The notes: a model not told the origin generated them from the letters alone. Shown: positions 1 through 8,059, numbered from the stretch's first letter. The stretch: 31,277 nt of DNA from Cellvibrionales bacterium UBA2618 (GCA_002339165.1 DDJS01000100.1:21045-52321), one strand, 5' to 3'. Made by a program: numbers and translations.

Positions 1-737
1 GGCATATCGCCAATCTCATCCAAAAACAAGGTACCGCCATTGGACTGTTCGAATCGCCCTTCACGCCGCTGGCCCGCACCCGTAAAAGCGCCTTTCTCGT
101 GGCCAAATAGCTCCGACTCAATCAACTCGTTCGGGATCGCAGCCATGTTTAAGGCGATAAATTCACGCCCAGATCTGGGGCCGTGATTATGTAAAGCACG
201 AGCCACCAGCTCTTTGCCGGTCCCCGACTCACCGTTGATCAGCACCGTGATATTAGAACTCGCGAGCCGTCCGATAGCCCGAAATACCTCTTGCATCGCT
301 GGGGCTTCGCCAATAATTTCCTGAGTCTCGGGTCGATCATCCTCACCTTTAGTGACCGACTGCTCCTTGGCGACAGCAACGCCGCGCTTGGTGACTGCCA
401 CCAATTCATCAAGATCAAAGGGCTTCGGTAGATATTCGAAAGCGCCTCCCTGATAGGCGGATACGGCACTGTCTAAATCAGAGTGGGCAGTGGTAATAAT
501 TATTGGCAGATCTGGATAACTTTTTTGTATTTGGCGCAGCAGCTCCAAACCATCGATACCGGGCATACGGATATCAGAGATAATCACCTGTGGCCTTGAG
601 GTCTGCAAGGCAGTCAACAAGTCATCGCCCTTTTCAAAACAGCGCACGCCGATACCGGCGCGCGTTAGTGCCTTTTCCATCACCCAGCGCATTGACCGAT
701 CGTCTTCGGCGATCCAAATTCTTGAAGAGTTATCCAT
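1..737 (-). CDS. ntrC: NtrC nitrogen response regulator, sigma-54 activator (partial)
   Basis: DNA-binding response regulator that activates sigma-54 promoters under nitrogen limitation after phosphorylation by NtrB. I translated the minus strand from the ATG at 735-737; the frame stays open to the left edge (about 245 residues), so the C-terminal part of the AAA+ domain and the helix-turn-helix lie outside. A receiver domain has the acidic pair D12-D13 and phospho-acceptor D55 in SDIRMPG, with a lysine in PKPFD near residue 105. The AAA+ domain shows Walker A (GESGTGKE), the sigma-54 contact loop GAFTGA and the start of Walker B (TLFLDEIGD) at the very edge. It begins 1 nt after the ntrB stop, so the two form an operon. 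GAFTGA and the ntrB partner make NtrC far more likely than another enhancer-binding protein. Confidence 0.97.
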   Translation of the reverse strand, partial: MDNSSRIWIAEDDRSMRWVMEKALTRAGIGVRCFEKGDDLLTALQTSRPQVIISDIRMPGIDGLELLRQIQKSYPDLPIIITTAHSDLDSAVSAYQGGAFEYLPKPFDLDELVAVTKRGVAVAKEQSVTKGEDDRPETQEIIGEAPAMQEVFRAIGRLASSNITVLINGESGTGKELVARALHNHGPRSGREFIALNMAAIPNELIESELFGHEKGAFTGAGQRREGRFEQSNGGTLFLDEIGDM

Positions 738-738
738 A

Positions 739-1815
739 TTAGGCCTTTATTGGTAAATAGATAGAAAAACACGTCTCTCCGGGGATCGACTTGCAGTCGA
801 TCATACCGTCGTGAAAATTGATCGCAGTCTGAGCGATCGTCAGTCCAAGACCAGTACCCTCGACATGCCCGCTAATCATGGGTAAAAAAATCCCTTCCTT
901 AATCGCCGATTGAACACCTGGGCCATTATCCAAAATATCGATCCGACAGACCATTCGACAGCGCAATCCGCCAATCGTAAGGCTCTGCTGAATACGGGTT
1001 TTAAAGCGTATTTCTGAGTGCAACTGACTGCCTCGTTGAAGCGCCTGCATAGCGTTTCTGGCGATGTTCAACAGCGCCTGTATCAACTGTTCTCGATCGC
1101 CCTGAATATCTGGGATACTAGGATCATAGTCGCGCGTCAACGCGATGCTACCCTGAGTTTCGGCCTCGACCAGCGCGGCAACATAATCAACGACTTCATG
1201 CACGTTTAAACGCTCGAGCACCGGCAATTGGTTGGGGCCCAACAATCGATCGACCAAATTGCGCAATCGGTCCACCTCGGTGACAATAATTTGGCAGACC
1301 TCATGCGATTCATCGTCAATCTCTCCATCCTGCAGCGCTTGGTGGAGTAGTTGGGCAGCGCCACGAATACCCCCAAGAGGGTTTTTAATCTCGTGAGCCA
1401 AACCTCGAATAAGACTTTTCGAACTATCTTGAAACGACGTCAGCGCAGCCTCCCGATTGATCTGTACAAAACGATCAATCGCCTGCATTTCGACGATCAA
1501 CGCCAGCTTGCCATCGTGCTGCACTGGGGTCACCGAATAGTCGATCAGACAAGATTCGGCGGTCTGTGGCAAAATTGGCTCGTGACGTTTAGTAAAGGCT
1601 TGATTGGTTTTTAATGACGCGCGCATCGCGCATTGGGACGCCACAACATCGGTAAACAAGGCGCACACCTGAGTTCCGCGCAGTTTAACCAAACCAATTT
1701 TTAGCAGCGCCTCAGCTGCCGGATTGGCATAACTAATGGCCAACCACTCGTCGACCAGCAAAACCGATGTGTTGAGGTTGTCGAGTAGCGTCTGATACTG
1801 CGTCTCTAATGTCAT
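739..1815 (-). CDS. ntrB: NtrB nitrogen-regulation sensor histidine kinase
   Basis: Cytoplasmic histidine kinase/phosphatase that phosphorylates NtrC and is normally controlled by PII protein. The 358-residue protein has an N-terminal PAS domain (about 1-115). A DHp helix follows with phospho-acceptor H141 in GLAHEIKNPLGGIRGAAQLL, the typical NtrB H-box. The HATPase domain carries an N-box (NIARNAMQAL, about 250), a G1 box (DILDNGPGV) and a G2 box (GTGLGLTIA). There is no transmembrane segment, as expected for NtrB. The ATG at 1813-1815 has only a distant AAGG as ribosome-binding candidate. Unlike glnALG in E. coli, the gene is separated from the glutamine synthetase gene by 364 bp with a strong terminator and its own predicted sigma-54 promoter, so ntrBC is probably an independent, self-activated unit. 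Confidence 0.97.
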   Translation of the reverse strand: MTLETQYQTLLDNLNTSVLLVDEWLAISYANPAAEALLKIGLVKLRGTQVCALFTDVVASQCAMRASLKTNQAFTKRHEPILPQTAESCLIDYSVTPVQHDGKLALIVEMQAIDRFVQINREAALTSFQDSSKSLIRGLAHEIKNPLGGIRGAAQLLHQALQDGEIDDESHEVCQIIVTEVDRLRNLVDRLLGPNQLPVLERLNVHEVVDYVAALVEAETQGSIALTRDYDPSIPDIQGDREQLIQALLNIARNAMQALQRGSQLHSEIRFKTRIQQSLTIGGLRCRMVCRIDILDNGPGVQSAIKEGIFLPMISGHVEGTGLGLTIAQTAINFHDGMIDCKSIPGETCFSIYLPIKA

Positions 1816-1891
1816 ATCGGCGATGCGTAGACCTTAATGGATAAAAGCTCAATGGATAGACTCGCTGTGGCGACAGCTATGGCTAAGATGT

Positions 1892-1907
1892 AGCAAGATG
1901 CGAGCCA
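1892..1907 (-). promoter_or_regulatory. Sigma-54 (-24/-12) promoter of ntrBC
   Basis: On the minus strand the sequence reads TGGCTCGCATCTTGCT. Against the sigma-54 consensus TGGCACG-N4-TTGCW there is a single mismatch, and GG and GC are separated by the required 10 nt. Counting C of the GC as -12 puts the transcription start near 1881, giving a 5' leader of about 66 nt before the ntrB ATG. Confidence 0.82.
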
Positions 1908-1992
1908 ACGTTCATCGGCGCAAGCGCTAGCGTGCATCCCACGCAAACAGCCGATGTTGCGGCTATGATCATATCTGAAAAGTTGCTAATTC

Positions 1993-2007
1993 GCACCAAA
2001 TTGGTGC
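1993..2007. promoter_or_regulatory. NtrC-binding palindrome upstream of ntrBC
   Basis: GCACCAAATTGGTGC is a perfect palindrome matching the NtrC site form GCAC-N7-GTGC. Its centre lies about 119 bp upstream of the predicted ntrB start, in the usual enhancer range for NtrC-activated promoters. It implies positive autoregulation of ntrBC by phosphorylated NtrC. Confidence 0.85.
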
Positions 2008-2115
2008 GCCGCAGATTTGCGTATGTTAACCAGCATGCATAAGATCCTCGTCAACAATAGTGCTGCGCTGCCCAGCAGCTAGTCAAGCGCGAACGCATAG
2101 GTGTCTTTGGGGCAT

Positions 2116-2154
2116 AAAAAAACCCGCAAGCAATAAACGCTTGCGGGTTTTTTT
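2116..2154 (-). terminator. Intrinsic terminator of glnA
   Basis: A perfect 10-bp stem (AACCCGCAAG at 2121-2130 with CTTGCGGGTT at 2140-2149) encloses a 9-nt loop and is flanked by A-tract and T-tract on the two sides. It therefore has terminator form on both strands. It sits 25 bp after the glnA stop and would separate glnA transcripts from ntrBC. Confidence 0.92.
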
Positions 2155-2179
2155 GGGTGTAATACCCTACCTCTAACGG

Positions 2180-3190
2180 CTAGACCAACGCCTCTTTAGT
2201 GGTTTTAATAATCGCTGCTGCCACCTTGTACGGATCGGCATTTGACGCTGTGCGACGATCTTCTAGACGCCCTTTCCATCCATCCTCAACGGTACCAATT
2301 GGAACGCGAATCGAGGCGCCACGATCGGACACGCCATAGCTGTACTCGTCGATTGATTGGGTTTCATGCTTACCGGTCAATCGCTGATCATTATCCGCAC
2401 CATAGACGCTCATATGCCGGTCGATGTGACGCCCAAAGTTTTCACAAATCTTGGTAAAAACTGCCTCGTCGCCGTCCTCGCGCATGGGCCCATTAGAAAA
2501 GTTTGCGTGCATACCCGAGCCATTCCAATCCATCTCGCCAAACGGTTTGGGATGATAATTAATCGAATAACCGTACTTCTCTCCGGTTCGCTCTAGCAGA
2601 TAGCGCGCTACCCAAGTCTCATCTCCAGCGCGCTTAGCGCCCTTGGCAAAAACTTGAAATTCCCACTGCCCAGCGGCCACCTCGGCGTTGATACCCTCGA
2701 TGTTAACTTCTGCCTCTAGGCAGATGTCAAAGTGCTCTTCAATGCAGTCACGACCAAACGCGTTACCCGCGCCTACCGAACAGTAGTACTGACCTTGGGG
2801 AGCTGGGTAGCCGCCCACAGGGAATCCTGGAGGACGTTGCGTATCCACATCCCAGAGAAAATATTCTTGCTCAAACCCAAACCAAAAATCATCGTCGTCG
2901 TCGTCGATGGTCGCCCGACCATTGCTCTCGTGTGGCGTGCCGTCGGCGTTCAACACTTCCGTCATGACGAGGTAGGCATTGCTTCTGTCGGGGTCTGGAA
3001 AAATAGCCACGGGCTTCAACAGACAATCAGAGGCATTACCCTCCGCCTGCTCAGTTGAGCTTCCGTCGAACGACCACATCGGGCACTCCTCGAGTGTTCC
3101 GCCAAAGTTACTTCTAACCTGCGTCTTACTGCGCAGGCTCTGCGTTGGCGCGTAGCCATCTAACCAGATATATTCTAATTTTGCTTTCAT
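2180..3190 (-). CDS. Glutamine synthetase, type II (eukaryotic-type GSII)
   Basis: ATP-dependent ligation of ammonium to glutamate, the main entry of ammonium nitrogen. The 336 residues are much shorter than GSI (about 470) and typical of the GSII family found in eukaryotes and some bacteria (glnII). Visible motifs are WSFDGSSTEQAEG (39-51), WFGFEQEY (103-110), GQWEFQ (174-179), the ATP-binding NGSGMHANFS (223-232), DRGASIRVP (289-297) and EDRRTASNADPY (310-321). GSII proteins lack the adenylylated tyrosine loop of GSI, so GlnE-type control is not expected. The ATG at 3188-3190 follows GGAG by about 11 nt. A six-aspartate run (96-101) precedes the active-site motif. The gene sits where gammaproteobacteria usually carry GSI glnA: beside ntrBC and divergent from typA. 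It is transcribed from a sigma-54 promoter with two NtrC sites and ends at a strong terminator. Confidence 0.97.
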   Translation of the reverse strand: MKAKLEYIWLDGYAPTQSLRSKTQVRSNFGGTLEECPMWSFDGSSTEQAEGNASDCLLKPVAIFPDPDRSNAYLVMTEVLNADGTPHESNGRATIDDDDDDFWFGFEQEYFLWDVDTQRPPGFPVGGYPAPQGQYYCSVGAGNAFGRDCIEEHFDICLEAEVNIEGINAEVAAGQWEFQVFAKGAKRAGDETWVARYLLERTGEKYGYSINYHPKPFGEMDWNGSGMHANFSNGPMREDGDEAVFTKICENFGRHIDRHMSVYGADNDQRLTGKHETQSIDEYSYGVSDRGASIRVPIGTVEDGWKGRLEDRRTASNADPYKVAAAIIKTTKEALV

Positions 3191-3331
3191 TATTGATCAG
3201 TCTCCGAAATGTATGTCGTTGTTGGTGCGGTAGCGAATGCCGCCAAATGCGCTCTTACCCAGAGCATCGGCCTTAGTGCGGAGCATCGCGCAACCAGATC
3301 GTGGGGCGAGCTATTGTAGCGGTTAATGGGA

Positions 3332-3347
3332 AGCAATTGCCATGCCA
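3332..3347 (-). promoter_or_regulatory. Sigma-54 (-24/-12) promoter of the GSII gene
   Basis: The minus strand reads TGGCATGGCAATTGCT, one mismatch from TGGCACG-N4-TTGCW, with the exact 10-nt spacing between GG and GC. The predicted start is near 3321, leaving a leader of about 130 nt before the ATG. Confidence 0.85.
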
Positions 3348-3434
3348 AGCAACACGAACAGCCGTACCAGCCCATAACGTCGCCACAACAGCGATCAGAC
3401 ACTGCTTACCTAACTCGGTGTGTCGTGCAAGATC

Positions 3435-3449
3435 GCACCAAAGAAGTGC
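3435..3449. promoter_or_regulatory. NtrC site 1 upstream of the GSII gene
   Basis: GCACCAAAGAAGTGC fits GCAC-N7-GTGC with both half-sites intact. Its centre is about 121 bp upstream of the predicted sigma-54 start, nearly the same distance as the single site of ntrBC. Confidence 0.8.
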
Positions 3450-3463
3450 GTATTTTTATAAAT

Positions 3464-3480
3464 TGCACCAAATTGGCGCA
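3464..3480. promoter_or_regulatory. NtrC site 2 upstream of the GSII gene
   Basis: TGCACCAAATTGGCGCA differs from the perfect palindrome by one base in the right half-site. Its centre lies 30 bp from site 1, about three helical turns, so two NtrC dimers could bind on the same DNA face as at the E. coli glnA enhancer. Confidence 0.78.
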
Positions 3481-3583
3481 AATGTGCTAGCAGCTAGGCA
3501 TATTGAACCCACGATATTTAGGCATTAAACCTCACGCAGCACGCGTCAAGAAAAAGATTCATAGCAGTTTTTCTCAATTCTCG

Positions 3584-3589
3584 TATAAT
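3584..3589 (+). promoter_or_regulatory. Candidate -10 box for typA
   Basis: A consensus TATAAT lies 84 bp upstream of the typA ATG. No convincing -35 hexamer is found at 16-18 bp, so the assignment rests on the -10 box and position alone. Confidence 0.45.
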
Positions 3590-3673
3590 CGCGGCTTTTC
3601 AGCATCGCGCGCCCTTTACTCTGCGGCTTGAACCCCGAATGCACTTCGCTCAAATAAATACGGCCAGCAACCC

Positions 3674-5485
3674 ATGTCCATCGAAAACTTACGTAACATC
3701 GCCATCATAGCTCACGTCGACCACGGAAAAACTACCCTCGTCGACAAACTGCTGCAGCAGACTGGCACCTTGGACCGCAAAAGCATGACCACCGAACGGA
3801 TTATGGATTCTAACGACCAAGAGCGCGAACGTGGCATTACGATCCTCGCCAAAAATACCGCCATCACCTGGCGCGACTATCGCATCAATATAGTTGACAC
3901 CCCAGGGCACGCCGACTTTGGTGGCGAAGTCGAACGCGTGCTATCAATGGTGGACTGCGTACTATTGTTAGTCGATGCGGTTGATGGACCAATGCCTCAA
4001 ACCCGTTTCGTTACCCAAAAGGCCTTTGAGAAGGGCTTGAACCCAATATTGGTGGTCAACAAGGTCGATCGCCCCGGCGCCCGACCCGACTGGGTTCTAG
4101 ATCAGGTGTTCGACCTTTTTGATCGCCTCGGCGGCACTGACCAACAACTTGACTTCCCAGTAATTTACGCATCTGCGCTGAACGGCGTGGCCGGATACGA
4201 GGCCGATCAACTGGCCGACGATATGACCCCACTGTTAGAAATTATCGCCGATAAGGTCAATCCGCCAAATGTCGATACCAGCGGACCGCTGCAAATGCAG
4301 ATTAGTGCGCTCGACTACAACAGTTATGTCGGGGTTATTGGTATTGGCCGGATTACCCGTGGCGTAATGATGCCCAACTGCCAGGTCGTGGTAGTCGATC
4401 GCAGCGGTCACAAGCGCAAGGCGCGAGTACTGACGGTGATGGGTTACAACGGACTTGAACGCGTCGAGGTAGACAAGGCGCAAGCGGGCGACATTGTGTG
4501 CATTACCGGCGTCGAAAAACTCAACATTTCGGACACTCTCTGCGACCCAGAAATGATTGAGGCGATGCCATCGCTGTCGGTCGACGAGCCCACAGTAAGC
4601 ATGACGTTTCAGGTCAATGACTCGCCGTTTGCCGGTCGTGAAGGTAAATATATCACCTCGCGCAACATCAAGGATCGACTCGAGCAGGAGTTGATTCACA
4701 ACGTCGCGCTGCGCGTCGAACAAGGCGAAACTCCGGATAAATTTGTTGTCTCAGGCCGCGGCGAACTGCACCTCTCAGTGCTAATTGAGAACATGCGGCG
4801 CGAGGGTTTCGAACTCGGCGTATCCAGACCCGAGGTCATCCAGCGCGAAGTGGACGGAGAAATCCATGAACCCTACGAACAGATCGTCATCGACATCGAA
4901 GATCGACATCAGGGCTCTGTTATGGAGGAGATGGGCCTGCGCAAGGCAGAGATTGTCAACATGGAGCCGGATAGTAAGGGGCGCATTAAGCTCGAATTTA
5001 TCGCCCCGTCGCGTGGCATGATCGGATTTCGCTCACAGTTTCTTACCATGACCAGCGGTTCGGGCATTATGACTAGCATTTTCGATCACTATGGTATCGC
5101 CAAAAGTGGGAAGATGGGGCAACGCCAAAACGGCGTTCTGGTGTCTATGATGTCCGGAAAAACCCTCGCTTACGCGCTTTTCACGCTGCAAGAACGCGGT
5201 CGATTGTTCGTCGGTCATGGATTGGATATTTACGAGGGGCAGATTGTCGGACTGCATTCACGCAACAACGACCTCCCCGTCAACCCCACAAAGGCGAAGC
5301 AACTCAACAATATTCGCGCCGCCGGCACCGATGAAAATTTAATCCTGTCCCCGCGGATAAAGCACACGCTGGAGCAAGCACTAGAGTTTATTGAAGACGA
5401 TGAACTGGTCGAAGTCACCCCAGAGTCGGTGCGCATCAGGAAAAAACTGCTAACCGAAAACGCCCGCAAGCGCGCGCCGCGATAA
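3674..5485 (+). CDS. typA: Ribosome-associated GTPase TypA/BipA
   Basis: Translational GTPase of the EF-G family that binds ribosomes and supports assembly and growth at low temperature or under stress. The 603 residues match the family length (about 600-615). The GTP-binding motifs are AHVDHGKT (13-20), DTPGHADFGGE (near 75), NKVDRPGARP (near 128) and SALNG (near 164). Domains II, III and V and the BipA-specific C-terminal domain follow, with the conserved GRGELHLSVLIENMRREGFE and MIGFRSQF segments. The ATG at 3674 lacks a clear Shine-Dalgarno sequence. Being divergent from the glutamine synthetase gene is the same arrangement as in E. coli (glnA-bipA). The stop codon is only 1 nt from the tag stop on the other strand, with no room for a separate terminator. 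Confidence 0.97.
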   Translation: MSIENLRNIAIIAHVDHGKTTLVDKLLQQTGTLDRKSMTTERIMDSNDQERERGITILAKNTAITWRDYRINIVDTPGHADFGGEVERVLSMVDCVLLLVDAVDGPMPQTRFVTQKAFEKGLNPILVVNKVDRPGARPDWVLDQVFDLFDRLGGTDQQLDFPVIYASALNGVAGYEADQLADDMTPLLEIIADKVNPPNVDTSGPLQMQISALDYNSYVGVIGIGRITRGVMMPNCQVVVVDRSGHKRKARVLTVMGYNGLERVEVDKAQAGDIVCITGVEKLNISDTLCDPEMIEAMPSLSVDEPTVSMTFQVNDSPFAGREGKYITSRNIKDRLEQELIHNVALRVEQGETPDKFVVSGRGELHLSVLIENMRREGFELGVSRPEVIQREVDGEIHEPYEQIVIDIEDRHQGSVMEEMGLRKAEIVNMEPDSKGRIKLEFIAPSRGMIGFRSQFLTMTSGSGIMTSIFDHYGIAKSGKMGQRQNGVLVSMMSGKTLAYALFTLQERGRLFVGHGLDIYEGQIVGLHSRNNDLPVNPTKAKQLNNIRAAGTDENLILSPRIKHTLEQALEFIEDDELVEVTPESVRIRKKLLTENARKRAPR

Positions 5486-5486
5486 T

Positions 5487-6071
5487 TCAATCGGACGGCG
5501 AAACTGCCAAGCACTCCGCGCGCCTGAAGCAGCGCGCGAGGTGATCATTGACCAGGCCCATTGACTGCAGGTACGCGTAGCAGATGGTCGGCCCAAAAAA
5601 TCTAAAGCCGCGGCCACGCATATCCTCGCTAATACACTTCGACAGCGCGGTTTTCGTGGGTACCTCTGCAGCATTCGACCAGCAATTAACAATCGGGGCG
5701 CCATCGACAAAGCCCCAAAGATAGTCACTAAAACTACCAAACTCCTCTTGAACGCACAAAAAACACCGCGCATTATCAATCGCACTGCAAATTTTAGCGC
5801 GGTGTCGGACGATACCGCTATCGCGCATCAATCGCTCAATATCACGATCGGTAAAGCAGCTCACCCGCAGCACATCGAACCCGGCAAACGCCGCTCGATA
5901 CTGCTCTCGACGGCGCAGTATAGTGATCCACGACAACCCCGCCTGGGCGCCCTCGAGAATCAAAAATTCAAACATCAGAGCATCGCTGCGACAGGGCAGC
6001 CCCCATTCTTGGTCGTGATACCGCCGGTAGAGAGCGTCCTCTCCCGGCCACTGACACCGCTGTTGGTCCAT
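5487..6071 (-). CDS. tag: DNA-3-methyladenine glycosylase I
   Basis: Base-excision repair enzyme that removes 3-methyladenine from alkylated DNA. The 194-residue protein aligns by eye with E. coli Tag over its length: CQWPGEDALYRRYHDQEWG at the N-terminus, LEGAQAGLSWITIL in the substrate pocket, RHRAKI, and TICYAYLQSMGLVNDH at the C-terminus. The Tag zinc ligands appear conserved as C6, H19 and the H and C of DHLARC near residues 176-180. The ATG at 6069-6071 has GGAG 9 nt upstream. It is convergent with typA (1-nt gap) and divergent from dtd. Confidence 0.96.
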   Translation of the reverse strand: MDQQRCQWPGEDALYRRYHDQEWGLPCRSDALMFEFLILEGAQAGLSWITILRRREQYRAAFAGFDVLRVSCFTDRDIERLMRDSGIVRHRAKICSAIDNARCFLCVQEEFGSFSDYLWGFVDGAPIVNCWSNAAEVPTKTALSKCISEDMRGRGFRFFGPTICYAYLQSMGLVNDHLARCFRRAECLAVSPSD

Positions 6072-6251
6072 CGATAAAAACTCCAGAGCATCGTGCTTCG
6101 ATCAAGTGCGCATTCAACAATGCCTTTACACACTCATTTTAAATTTAACGGATGCAACATGACCGCACCGCGCGCTATGATTAAAGATCTCGATTACAGC
6201 CGTGGATAAGCAGTTCCCGAGATACTTAAAACATTTATCAAAAGGATCGTA

Positions 6252-6689
6252 ATGATAGCTCTAATCCAGCGTGTCAGCGCCGCAAGGGTAGAGGTTGACG
6301 ATCAAATTGTCGGTCGCATTGACCACGGCATTTGCGTTTTTGTCGGCGTTCAACAAGACGATTGCGACGCCAACATGGAGCGCCTAGTAAACCGCACTCT
6401 AGGCTATCGAGTGTTTGCCGACGATAACGGGCAGATGAATCACTCGGTAACCGATATTCAGGCGGGCGTTTTGATCGTATCGCAATTCACCCTCGCCGCC
6501 GATACCGACAGCGGTCTAAGAGCGAGCTACACCCCGGCTGCTCCAGCGCAACTCGCAAAACCACTATACGACGCCTTTGTGTTTCGAGCACGCGCTCTGC
6601 ATGGCCCAGTGGCAACCGGCGTTTTCGGCGCCGACATGCAAGTCACGCTTTGCAACGACGGCCCGGTGAGTTTTATTTTGCGCGGCTAG
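6252..6689 (+). CDS. dtd: D-aminoacyl-tRNA deacylase
   Basis: Proofreading hydrolase that removes D-amino acids mischarged onto tRNA. At 145 residues it has the family length. Signature segments are MIALIQRVSAARVEV at the N-terminus, the active-site SQFTL followed by AADT, and the cross-subunit Gly-Pro motif as NDGPVSF (the usual form is NxGPVT, with Ser here for Thr). The ATG at 6252 has AAGGA about 7 nt upstream. Its stop (TAG, 6687-6689) overlaps the mpl stop on the opposite strand within a CTAG palindrome. Confidence 0.96.
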   Translation: MIALIQRVSAARVEVDDQIVGRIDHGICVFVGVQQDDCDANMERLVNRTLGYRVFADDNGQMNHSVTDIQAGVLIVSQFTLAADTDSGLRASYTPAAPAQLAKPLYDAFVFRARALHGPVATGVFGADMQVTLCNDGPVSFILRG

Positions 6690-8059
6690 CGATCGAGTCG
6701 GAAGAGCAGTTTTTGGGCTAGCCCATCAAACCCCCCATTGCTCATCATCACCATATGGCTGCCGGGATCTGCGAGATCAACGCAGCGCTGAACCATCGCA
6801 TCGATATTGTCGACAATTTCCCAGGCGATCGCAGAACCAGCCATAATCGCCTCGATATCCCAAGTCATATCCACCGATCGATACCAAACAACATGATCGG
6901 CATGGGCTAGTGACTGCGCCAGTGCGTCGCCATGAATACCCTGACGCATCGTCGCAGACCGCGGCTCAATCACTGCGACAATGGCTGCATCGCCGACTTT
7001 GCTCCGCAACCCCTCGAGGGTGGTGGCAATCGCCGTTGGGTGATGTGCAAAGTCATCGTACAAGGTGAAGTCCCGGTTCTCATAGAGTACTTCCATGCGC
7101 CTTTTAACGCCGGCAAAAGTGCTTAAAATACCGCAGCTCTCGGCAAGGATCACGCCAACGCCACGCGCCGCAATAATCGCGCCCATCGCGTTACTAACGT
7201 TGTGACGACCGGTCAGACGCCAGCTAACGCGACCGTATTCAATTAGTTCGCCGGCGCAATTCCGCAACACTTCAAAGGACGATCCATCCCGCGCCAGGAG
7301 ACGATACTGCCAATCGCCGTCGGCGTCGGCGTCGCCAAAGGTCACCCTATCGCTCCAGCAGCCGGCAGCCAAGACCGTCTCAATCGCCTCGTCAGCGCTG
7401 GGATAGATAATCGTCCCACAGCCCGGCACGGTGCGTACCAGATGGTGAAACTGGCGCTGAATAGCCGCCAAATCGGCAAAGATATCGGCGTGATCAAATT
7501 CGATATTGTTGATCAGCAAGGTGTCACTGTGATAGTGCACAAATTTGGAGCGCTTATCAAAAAACGCGCTGTCGTATTCGTCCGCCTCGACCACGAAGAA
7601 CTCACCGCCGCCGAGGCTCGCCGAGATACCTCCATCGAGGGGCACGCCGCCAATCAAATAACCCGGCTGTAGCCCGGCCCCTTGTAAAACCGCAGTCAGC
7701 ATGCTGCTGGTGGAGGTCTTACCGTGCGTACCCGACACTGCGAGCACGTGGCGGTCGACCAACAGGGTCTGACCCAGCCACTGCGGCCCGGACATGTAGC
7801 TCAAGCGATGATCGAGCAGATACTCGACGCAGGGATTACCCCGCGATAGGGCATTACCGATCAGCGTCAAGTCCGGTGCCGGTGACAATTGCTGTGGGTC
7901 GTAGCCCTCGATTAATTCGATGCCAGCTGACTCCAGTTGATCGCTCATCGGCGGATAGACCCGGGCATCGCAACCGGTGACTCGATGACCCAATTGTTTG
8001 GCCAACTGGGCAACACTACCCATAAAGGTACCGCAAATTCCAAGAATATGAATGTGCAT
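6686..8059 (-). CDS. mpl: UDP-MurNAc:L-Ala-gamma-D-Glu-meso-DAP ligase (murein recycling)
   Basis: Cytoplasmic Mur-family ligase that attaches the recycled tripeptide L-Ala-gamma-D-Glu-mDAP to UDP-MurNAc. The chosen ATG (8057-8059) is preceded by AGAGGAG at good spacing and starts MHIHILGICGTFMG, the expected N-terminal UDP-binding fold; the in-frame upstream extension of 16 codons has no such support. From this start the protein has 457 residues. The ATP-binding P-loop is GTHGKTST (110-117); EADEYDSAFFDKRSKF is the typical Mpl/Mur central motif, and YDDFAHHPTAI marks the C-terminal domain. MurC is the closest alternative, but EADEYDSAFFDKRSKFVHY is characteristic of Mpl. It is convergent with dtd and divergent from the phosphofructokinase gene. 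Confidence 0.95.
   Translation of the reverse strand: MHIHILGICGTFMGSVAQLAKQLGHRVTGCDARVYPPMSDQLESAGIELIEGYDPQQLSPAPDLTLIGNALSRGNPCVEYLLDHRLSYMSGPQWLGQTLLVDRHVLAVSGTHGKTSTSSMLTAVLQGAGLQPGYLIGGVPLDGGISASLGGGEFFVVEADEYDSAFFDKRSKFVHYHSDTLLINNIEFDHADIFADLAAIQRQFHHLVRTVPGCGTIIYPSADEAIETVLAAGCWSDRVTFGDADADGDWQYRLLARDGSSFEVLRNCAGELIEYGRVSWRLTGRHNVSNAMGAIIAARGVGVILAESCGILSTFAGVKRRMEVLYENRDFTLYDDFAHHPTAIATTLEGLRSKVGDAAIVAVIEPRSATMRQGIHGDALAQSLAHADHVVWYRSVDMTWDIEAIMAGSAIAWEIVDNIDAMVQRCVDLADPGSHMVMMSNGGFDGLAQKLLFRLDR

Larger units (their letters stand above)
1816..2179. other. Intergenic region between glnA and ntrB
   Basis: 364 bp without a credible gene. It holds the glnA terminator (2116-2154), an NtrC-type palindrome (1993-2007) and a sigma-54 promoter reading into ntrB (1892-1907), each listed separately. 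The stretch 2010-2115 shows nothing else I can support. Confidence 0.8.
3191..3673. other. Divergent control region between GSII gene and typA
   Basis: 483 bp with no credible gene. From left to right it contains the glnA leader (3191-3321), a sigma-54 promoter (3332-3347), two NtrC-type sites (3435-3449 and 3464-3480) and a -10 box facing typA (3584-3589). The typA leader would be roughly 75-80 nt. Confidence 0.8.

Noticed and set aside
3190..3402. 70-codon ORF directly upstream of and touching the GSII start
   Set aside because: It contains the sigma-54 promoter, and the predicted transcript would start inside it; the Cys/Trp-rich translation looks non-coding.
3426..3440. Second sigma-54-like element TGGTGCGATCTTGCA on the minus strand
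   Set aside because: GG and GC are 9 nt apart instead of 10 and it overlaps NtrC site 1; the element at 3332-3347 is a far better fit.
4235..4723. 162-codon minus-strand ORF
   Set aside because: Antisense shadow of typA.
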